A DNA stretch of 64,000 nt from Neolewinella xylanilytica (GTDB lineage: Bacteria; Bacteroidota; Bacteroidia; Chitinophagales; Saprospiraceae): positions 930,001 to 994,000 of the forward strand of contig NZ_PTJC01000005.1 of NCBI RefSeq assembly GCF_002934605.1. The letters run 5' to 3'. The translations under genes were made by a program, and so were the position numbers. The notes below the pieces were generated by a model that was given only the letters and a program-made list of their open reading frames with translations, did not search any database and was not told the origin of the DNA. Of this stretch, positions 58,567-64,000 are shown in pieces; position 1 is the first letter of the stretch; the number at the start of each line of letters is the position of its first letter.

Positions 58567-59810
58567 TGGGGCGCATACCGAAACAGCTCCAGCTGATCGC
58601 GGAGCAGGGCATGTTCAGCGGCACCGGCTTCCTGGTGAATATCGCCCTGGTGAAGCTGCTCAGCCTGGAACAGTACGGCCGCTTCGCCTCCCTGATCATT
58701 GTCGTCTACCTGCTGCTGGCCGTGGTGCAGTCGCTCGTGGTGCAACCGCTGCAGGTGCACGTGGCCACGGAACGCCGGGATGCCGATTACCGGTCGGTGC
58801 TGCTGGTGGTGCTCTTGCCGCTGGTCGGGCTCTTCTCCGTGGCGCCCCTGTTGCTGTACGTTGCTGGACCGGGGTGGATGGCCGAATACCGGCCCTTACT
58901 GCCCGCCTCCGCCGGCTACGTCGCGGCCTTTCTCCTGAGTGACTTTTTGCGGAAGTATTTCCTGGCGCGGGGGCGGACGGAGGTCGTTGTCGGCATGACG
59001 GGTACCTACCTGCTGGGCGTGGCCGCCGGGCTGGCTTACGGGGCTTACGCGGGGGTGGACGACCTGGTCCCTTACCTCCTGCTGTTGGGGGCGGCCTTCG
59101 TGCCCGGCCTGCTCCTCGGCGGAATCGTTTACCTGCGAGGTTGCCGGCTACCGGAGTTGGCCTTCCTACGGCGCTACCTGCGGATTCACCTGCTGGAAGG
59201 GCAGTGGCTGCTGTACGCGGCGGTGGTGCAGTGGCTATCGAGCAACCTGTACGTGATGACCTCCGGTCTGTTGATCGGCGTCGAGGCACTGGGGGTCTTG
59301 CGGTTCGTCCAAACCCTGCTGGGCGTGATCAATATTGTCCTGCAGACCCTGGAAAATTACGTGCTCCCCCGACTGAGCGAAGCCTACCGGGTATCGGTCG
59401 AGCAGTATTACCGCTCCGCGCAGCGGCAACTGGGATGGTATCAATTGGCGACGCTGGCCGGTCTCGGCGTGCTCTTCGTCTTCGCCCGGGAGGTTATCGT
59501 GCTGGTGGGGGATACCGCTTTTGCGCCCTACGCCTTCGTGCTGCGCGGAATGGTGCTGCTGTACGGGGTCATCGTCATCGCCTATCCGGTTCGCCTGCTG
59601 ATCCGGGTCACCGAGCTGAACCGCTCCTACTTCACGGCCTACCTGGCCAGCTTCCTCTTCAGTCTGGTCAGCTACCGCTACCTGCTGGGCACCTTCGGCG
59701 TCACGGGCGCGGTGGCCGGACTGATCGTCAATCAACTCATCCTGCAGGCCACCTGGCTGGTCGTCTTGCACAAAAAGCAGTTCAAGCTATGGAAATTATA
59801 CACCTGGTAA
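58566..59810 (+). CDS. Wzx-type polysaccharide flippase
   Basis: 414 residues and about 12 membrane helices; LIAEQGMFSGTGFLVNIALVKLLSLEQYGRFASLIIVVYLLLAVVQ is the typical entry of Wzx/RfbX proteins. It moves the undecaprenyl-linked repeat unit across the inner membrane. ATG 58566 overlaps the previous stop as TGATG; ATG 58554 would add four residues. The gene overlaps the next one by 22 bp. Confidence 0.85.
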   Translation: MGRIPKQLQLIAEQGMFSGTGFLVNIALVKLLSLEQYGRFASLIIVVYLLLAVVQSLVVQPLQVHVATERRDADYRSVLLVVLLPLVGLFSVAPLLLYVAGPGWMAEYRPLLPASAGYVAAFLLSDFLRKYFLARGRTEVVVGMTGTYLLGVAAGLAYGAYAGVDDLVPYLLLLGAAFVPGLLLGGIVYLRGCRLPELAFLRRYLRIHLLEGQWLLYAAVVQWLSSNLYVMTSGLLIGVEALGVLRFVQTLLGVINIVLQTLENYVLPRLSEAYRVSVEQYYRSAQRQLGWYQLATLAGLGVLFVFAREVIVLVGDTAFAPYAFVLRGMVLLYGVIVIAYPVRLLIRVTELNRSYFTAYLASFLFSLVSYRYLLGTFGVTGAVAGLIVNQLILQATWLVVLHKKQFKLWKLYTW

Positions 59811-60895
59811 TGGGGAAGGCCAATCCGGCCCGCATGAACGGCGTCAACAAGGTGGTCTACCAACTGGCCACCCGGCAGACCGCGGCGGGGCTGAACGTCA
59901 GCGTCTGGGGATTCACGAAGACCCCGGAGGCCGACTACGGTGAACGGAACTTCCGGACGGTGCTGTTCCGGGAAGACCGGAACCCCTTCGCGCTGGACCC
60001 CGCCTTCCGGCGCGCGCTGGGCGACCTCGATCGGGAAGGGACGGTCTTTCACCTGCACGGCGGATGGGTACCCCTGTTTTCCCGCGCCGCCGCCGCCCTC
60101 CACCGGGCGGGCTTGCGGTACGTGATCACCCCGCACGGAGCGTACAATACGCGGGCCATGGAGAAGGGACGGTGGAGAAAGAAACTGTACTTCCGACTCT
60201 TCGAACGGTCTTTGCTGCGCCACGCCGCCGCGATCCACTGCATCGGGGCCAGCGAAGTGGACGGTCTGCAAACCATCTACAAAACCGACAAAACGGTGCT
60301 GCTGCCCTACGGTATGGACATGGTCGGCACCCAGCGCGCGGAGGCCCGGGCGGAAGACGGCTTCGTCTTCGGCTTCGTCGGCCGGCTGGATTACTACACC
60401 AAGGGGCTGGATCTGCTGCTCGACGCCTTCGCGGCGCACATCCGGACGGACGAGGATGCCGTGCTCTGGATCGTCGGCGACGGGGACGGCCGCGCGGCGG
60501 TGGAAGAAAAAATAGCGACGCTGGGTATCGAAGACCGCGTAGTGCTGCACGGTTCCCGCTACGGGGAAGATAAGGATGCGCTGCTGCGGCGGATGCGGGT
60601 CTTCCTGCATCCCAGCCGCAACGAGGGCATGCCCAGCGCGGTGCTGGAGGCGGCGGCCTTCGGCGTGCCCTGCATTGTCACCGAGGCCACCAACATCGGC
60701 GACTACGTACGGGAGTACGGTGCCGGGCGGGTGGTGCCCAACGAAGACGATCGGGCCCTGGCCCTGGCTATGGGGGAATGTCGGGGCCTGGGTGGCGGTA
60801 CGCTGCTGGAACTGGGTAGCAACGCCTCCCGTATGGTGGCTACGGCCTTCAGCTGGCCGGAAGTGGTCGTCCGTTTCAATAAGCTGTACGCATGA
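59789..60895 (+). CDS. Glycosyltransferase family 4
   Basis: 368 residues. N-terminal GKANPARMNGVNKVVYQLATRQT (acceptor loop), PHGAYNTRAMEKGRWRKKLYFRLFER, then GFVGRLDYYTKGLDLLLDAF, VGDGDGRAAVEEKI and HPSRNEGMPSAVLEAAAFGVPCIVTEATNI, all typical of GT4. ATG 59789 lies inside the end of the flippase gene, and its stop overlaps the polymerase start by ATGA, so flippase, transferase and polymerase are translationally linked. Confidence 0.9.
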   Translation: MEIIHLVMGKANPARMNGVNKVVYQLATRQTAAGLNVSVWGFTKTPEADYGERNFRTVLFREDRNPFALDPAFRRALGDLDREGTVFHLHGGWVPLFSRAAAALHRAGLRYVITPHGAYNTRAMEKGRWRKKLYFRLFERSLLRHAAAIHCIGASEVDGLQTIYKTDKTVLLPYGMDMVGTQRAEARAEDGFVFGFVGRLDYYTKGLDLLLDAFAAHIRTDEDAVLWIVGDGDGRAAVEEKIATLGIEDRVVLHGSRYGEDKDALLRRMRVFLHPSRNEGMPSAVLEAAAFGVPCIVTEATNIGDYVREYGAGRVVPNEDDRALALAMGECRGLGGGTLLELGSNASRMVATAFSWPEVVVRFNKLYA

Positions 60896-62199
60896 CCCTG
60901 GACCCGGCCAAGCACCAGGAATTTCTCAGGAGCACCGAGCGCTGGCTCTTCGTGCTGCTGTTCCTGATGGTGGCCTGCTTCTTTACCTGGAGCGAAAACG
61001 TCGTGATCACCCGGGCCATCAAGCTGGTCGGTCGCAACGGCGTATTATTTGGCGCCTTCTACCTCTACCGCCGGGTACGGGAATACGGGGTGCCGGGGTC
61101 GATGACGTGGGATAATATTTTCGTCGCGGGACTTTACGGGGTATATCTATTCCTGGGCTTTGCCTCCTTTCTCTGGAGTACCAACGTGGGGGTGAGTGCC
61201 CTGCAGTGGTTTATGACCACGCAGAGCTTCGTCTTCTGCCTCTACTTCATCAAGATCATCAGCATGATCGACCGGTACTTTCCGGGGCACCGGATCCGCT
61301 TGTTCCAGCTGCTCGGCAATACGGTATACTACCTGGTGCTCATCTTCGTAATCGGTATGTGGGTAGATCCCGACACCTTCTTCCGCATGACCCACGGCGG
61401 GGAGGAAGCCCGGCTGGGGGGCTACATCATGAACCCCAACGAACTCGGTATGCTGGCCGGGGTGGGGGTGGCCTGCCTGATCTTCAACTACTACGATGCC
61501 CACCGGCCGAAGTGGACGACCTTTCAGCTGATCATCATCTTCTACTGCCTGTACGCCACGGGCTCGCGTTCCTCCCTGATCGGAGCCCTGATGATCATCG
61601 GTTTCCATGTGATGCAGTCGGAGCAGCAGCAGATAAAGGTCCTCATTATCGCCGGGATGTTGGTCGTCTCTCCGGTCGCCATCTGGAAGGTGGTGCTCAA
61701 GGATGGCGACACCGAGCGCCTGGAGGAAATCATGAGCATGACCGGGCGCCTGCCCTTCTGGACGGCCCTGATCGCCGAGGGCCTGCCCCGCGAACCCCTG
61801 CTCGGCTTCGGCTTCATGCGCATCGACTACAAGGAATACTTCCAATCGACGCATACGTATCCGGGCAAGATGACGCACAACACCTTCATGCAGGTACTGA
61901 TGAACCTGGGGTTCGTGGGCATGACCGTGGTCATCTACCAAATGGTTTTCACCATGCGGGCGATCATGAGCGCCACGAAGGAAAAGAAATTGATGATGAT
62001 CGGCATTCTCATTCCGATCACGATCAACAGCCTGACGGAGTTCGGCATCTTCGGGGAGTCGAATTACGGCATTCTGTTTTACCAGTTGGTGATCTTCTCG
62101 GTGAGCTTCGGGGTACGGGAGTATTTGACTACGGAAGAACGGATGGGGCTGCGGCGGCGGAAGGATACGGAGCCGGGGCTGGCTGCGCCTTGCGGGTAG
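60892..62199 (+). CDS. O-antigen ligase/polymerase-like membrane protein (Wzy-type)
   Basis: 435 residues with about 11 helices. The family pattern is NPNELGMLAGVGVACLIF, ATGSRSSLIGALMIIGF (conserved arginine and serine loop) and MTHNTFMQVLMNLGFVG in the periplasmic loop of Wzy/WaaL proteins. It probably polymerises the flipped repeat units. The last codons (GLAAPCG) run into GGCTGCGCC, a word of the dispersed repeats, so the C-terminal tail may have been lengthened by repeat DNA. Confidence 0.87.
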   Translation: MTLDPAKHQEFLRSTERWLFVLLFLMVACFFTWSENVVITRAIKLVGRNGVLFGAFYLYRRVREYGVPGSMTWDNIFVAGLYGVYLFLGFASFLWSTNVGVSALQWFMTTQSFVFCLYFIKIISMIDRYFPGHRIRLFQLLGNTVYYLVLIFVIGMWVDPDTFFRMTHGGEEARLGGYIMNPNELGMLAGVGVACLIFNYYDAHRPKWTTFQLIIIFYCLYATGSRSSLIGALMIIGFHVMQSEQQQIKVLIIAGMLVVSPVAIWKVVLKDGDTERLEEIMSMTGRLPFWTALIAEGLPREPLLGFGFMRIDYKEYFQSTHTYPGKMTHNTFMQVLMNLGFVGMTVVIYQMVFTMRAIMSATKEKKLMMIGILIPITINSLTEFGIFGESNYGILFYQLVIFSVSFGVREYLTTEERMGLRRRKDTEPGLAAPCG

Positions 62200-62469
62200 T
62201 CGGTTGGCTCGGCTTCGCCTCACGGCCCGAATCTTCATACGGCTGGCCACGGATTTTGGGCGCAGATCGACACAAATTTTCCCGCATGCTCCGCTGACGG
62301 CCCGGCCCTGGAAGGGACGCCTGTAGCATAGCGCGGTCACGCCCCGGCGTAGCCGGGGCGGGCCTCGCGGTAGCAAAATGTGAAAACCGGCATACTCCAC
62401 GATGAATACCGCACGGCCGCCCCCCACCGGATGTGCGATATTTACTCCCAGTCAATCCTGCAAAACCCT
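62200..62469. repeat. Intergenic region with repeat fragments and a strong GTA-loop hairpin
   Basis: After the polymerase gene come fragments of the dispersed family: GGCCACGGATTTTGGGC (about 62240) and CCCGGCCCTGGAAGGGACG (about 62300), shared with 35.8 and 41.4 kb. GCCCCGGC-GTA-GCCGGGGC (62341-62359) is a perfect 8-bp stem with a GTA loop. No gene is seen. Confidence 0.7.
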
Positions 62470-64000
62470 ATGCCCATTTCTACCCTCCGCACCGCGGCCT
62501 TATCGTTCGTCCTCAGTTGTATCGGTTTCGGCCCGGGCCTGGCCGCCCAGGACGTAACCATCGACGCCCTCTACGCCGATCTCCCCTTCGAAATGCCACG
62601 GGTAGAGGAGCCCACCTTCCCCGACCGGGAAGTGCTGATCACCGAATTCGGCGCGGTCGGCGACGGCACCACCCTCAATACCCAGGCCATCGACGACGCC
62701 ATCGCTACCGTGGCTCAGGCCGGCGGCGGCACCGTGCGCATCCCCCGGGGCATGTGGCTGACGGGGCCGATTAGCCTGCGCAGCAATATTCGTCTCCACA
62801 CCGATGAAGGGGCGCTGGTCATCTTTAGTGAGGACAAAGACCTGTATCCCCTCGTGGCGACGAGCTTCGAAGGGCTCGAAACCTACCGCAATACGTCGCC
62901 CATCAACGGTCGCGACCTGGAGAACATCGCCCTCACCGGCCGCGGCGTGTTTGATGGCTCCGGCGATGCCTGGCGCCCCGTCAAGAAGGATAAAATGCCC
63001 CCGCCCCAGTGGAAGAAGCTGGTCGAATCCGGCGGAGCCCTCCGCGACGACGGCAAGATCTGGTACCCCTCCGAGGAGTACAAGCGGGCCGATAGCAACG
63101 TCAATTTCAACGTGCCCAACCTCACCACCCGCGAGGAATTCGAGCGGGTGAAGGACTACCTTCGCCCGGTGATGGTGAGCCTGATCAGTTGCCAGAACGT
63201 GCTCCTCGACGGACCGACGTTCCAGAATTCCCCCGCCTGGAACATCCACCCGCTGCTATGCGAGAACGTGATCATCCGGAACCTCCAGGTCCGTAACCCC
63301 TGGTACTCGCAGAACGGTGACGGACTCGACCTGGAATCCTGCCAGAACGTGCTGATCTACCAAAATACCTTCGACGTGGGCGACGACGCCATCTGCTTCA
63401 AATCCGGCAAGGACGAGGACGGACGGAAGCGCGCCGTACCCACCGAAAACGTGATCGTATCCCACAACACCGTCTACCACGGTCACGGCGGCTTCGTGGT
63501 CGGCAGCGAGATGTCCGGCGGCGTCCGCAACGTAAAAGTGGCCCACTGCACCTTCATCGGCACCGACGTGGGCCTCCGTTTCAAAAGCACCCGCGGCCGG
63601 GGTGGGGTAGTGGAAAACATCTGGATCAGCGACATCGACATGGTGCGCATTCCCACCGAGGCCATTCGCTTCAACCTCTTTTACGGCGGGAATTCGCCCA
63701 TCCTGGAGGAAACCCAGTCGGCCGAAACCGAAGCGCGCGACGAGACGCTCATGCCCGTGACCGAAGAAACCCCCTCTTTCCGCAACATCCATATGCGCGA
63801 TATCCGCGTCACCCAGTCGGAAACCGCCGCCCAGTTCCAGGGGCTGCCCGAGATGAACCTCCAGAACGTCACCCTCGAGGACGCTTCCTTCGACACCCGC
63901 CGGGGCATCACGGTCATCGACGGCGACGGCATGACCTTCCGCAACATCCACCTCCACCAGGCCGAAGGGCCCGCCTTTACCTTTTACAATTCCAAAAACG
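62470..64000 (+). CDS. Glycoside hydrolase family 28 (polygalacturonase-like), 3' end outside window
   Basis: 510 codons are visible and no stop is reached. Signal peptide (about 1-26, VLSCIGFGPGLAAQ) so exported. The parallel beta-helix begins with ITEFGAVGDGTTLNTQAIDDAI, the pectate-lyase-like entry. Catalytic motifs of GH28 are present: NGDGLDL with D284, GDDAICFKSG with D305 and D306, GHGGFVVGSEMSGG with H339, and RFKS with R370 and K372. It should cut galacturonan or a related uronic polymer by hydrolysis. Whether it acts on external pectin or on the polysaccharide made next door cannot be told. Confidence 0.9.
   Translation, partial: MPISTLRTAALSFVLSCIGFGPGLAAQDVTIDALYADLPFEMPRVEEPTFPDREVLITEFGAVGDGTTLNTQAIDDAIATVAQAGGGTVRIPRGMWLTGPISLRSNIRLHTDEGALVIFSEDKDLYPLVATSFEGLETYRNTSPINGRDLENIALTGRGVFDGSGDAWRPVKKDKMPPPQWKKLVESGGALRDDGKIWYPSEEYKRADSNVNFNVPNLTTREEFERVKDYLRPVMVSLISCQNVLLDGPTFQNSPAWNIHPLLCENVIIRNLQVRNPWYSQNGDGLDLESCQNVLIYQNTFDVGDDAICFKSGKDEDGRKRAVPTENVIVSHNTVYHGHGGFVVGSEMSGGVRNVKVAHCTFIGTDVGLRFKSTRGRGGVVENIWISDIDMVRIPTEAIRFNLFYGGNSPILEETQSAETEARDETLMPVTEETPSFRNIHMRDIRVTQSETAAQFQGLPEMNLQNVTLEDASFDTRRGITVIDGDGMTFRNIHLHQAEGPAFTFYNSKN

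Overview
This window looks like chromosomal DNA of a GC-rich Bacteroidota, probably of the Saprospiria/Lewinella type (inferred, not tested). The evidence is family content (DUF4252, DUF4097 and DUF5916 proteins, ECF sigma/anti-sigma pairs, class II HMG-CoA reductase, DPP-IV-like S9 peptidase) and repeated TAnnTTTG-like -7 promoter boxes, with few Shine-Dalgarno signals. Genes are dense, often overlap by ATGA or TGATG, and three convergent pairs overlap tail to tail.

Layout. 0-6 kb: HMG-CoA reductase, a tRNA-Asn flanked by decayed tRNA copies, a PfkB kinase with a PnuC-type vitamin transporter, a YjbQ protein and membrane proteins. 5.6-14 kb: two ECF sigma modules, one with an anti-sigma-like protein fused to an outer-membrane barrel, one with a HEAT-repeat anti-sigma factor, two DUF4097 proteins and a DUF5916 barrel. 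14-19 kb: a radical SAM/SPASM protein, a five-unit tandem repeat of about 240 bp, and a third ECF module with two DUF4252 proteins. 19-35 kb: mostly housekeeping (class III aminotransferase, ABC exporter, holA, GAF histidine kinase, CvpA, SerA-type dehydrogenase, RfaE2, S9 peptidase, NIF3, zinc-ribbon protein, saccharopine dehydrogenase, a flippase), interrupted by a four-helix-bundle gene bracketed by inverted hairpin repeats. 35-41.6 kb: methyltransferase, aminopeptidase P and an ABC exporter, set between inverted copies of an intergenic repeat.

41.6-62.2 kb is a Wzx/Wzy-type exopolysaccharide locus. It holds a three-domain kinase/nucleotidyltransferase/thymidylate-kinase-like fusion, an acyltransferase, four glycosyltransferases, a WecA/TagO-like initiating transferase, Wza, a Wzc-like protein without a P-loop, Wzx and Wzy. 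A signalling cassette sits in the middle: a sigma-54 activator with an intact GAFTGA motif, a FIST sensor protein, a 1001-residue hybrid kinase ending in an HPt domain, and a single-domain response regulator. Sequences resembling -24/-12 sigma-54 promoters stand 25-27 bases before the ATG of three locus transcription units (about 41.6, 47.0 and 55.1 kb). My reading is that the cassette switches on the export and assembly operons. A GH28 polygalacturonase-like gene runs off the right edge.

The most unusual signals are non-coding. Tiny hairpins with GNA loops (GAA, GCA, GTA) recur in nearly every accessory intergenic region. Two repeat families keep their flanks while the hairpin stem changes sequence yet still pairs. 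Several genes have the -7 promoter box only 3-5 bases before the ATG, which predicts leaderless mRNAs.
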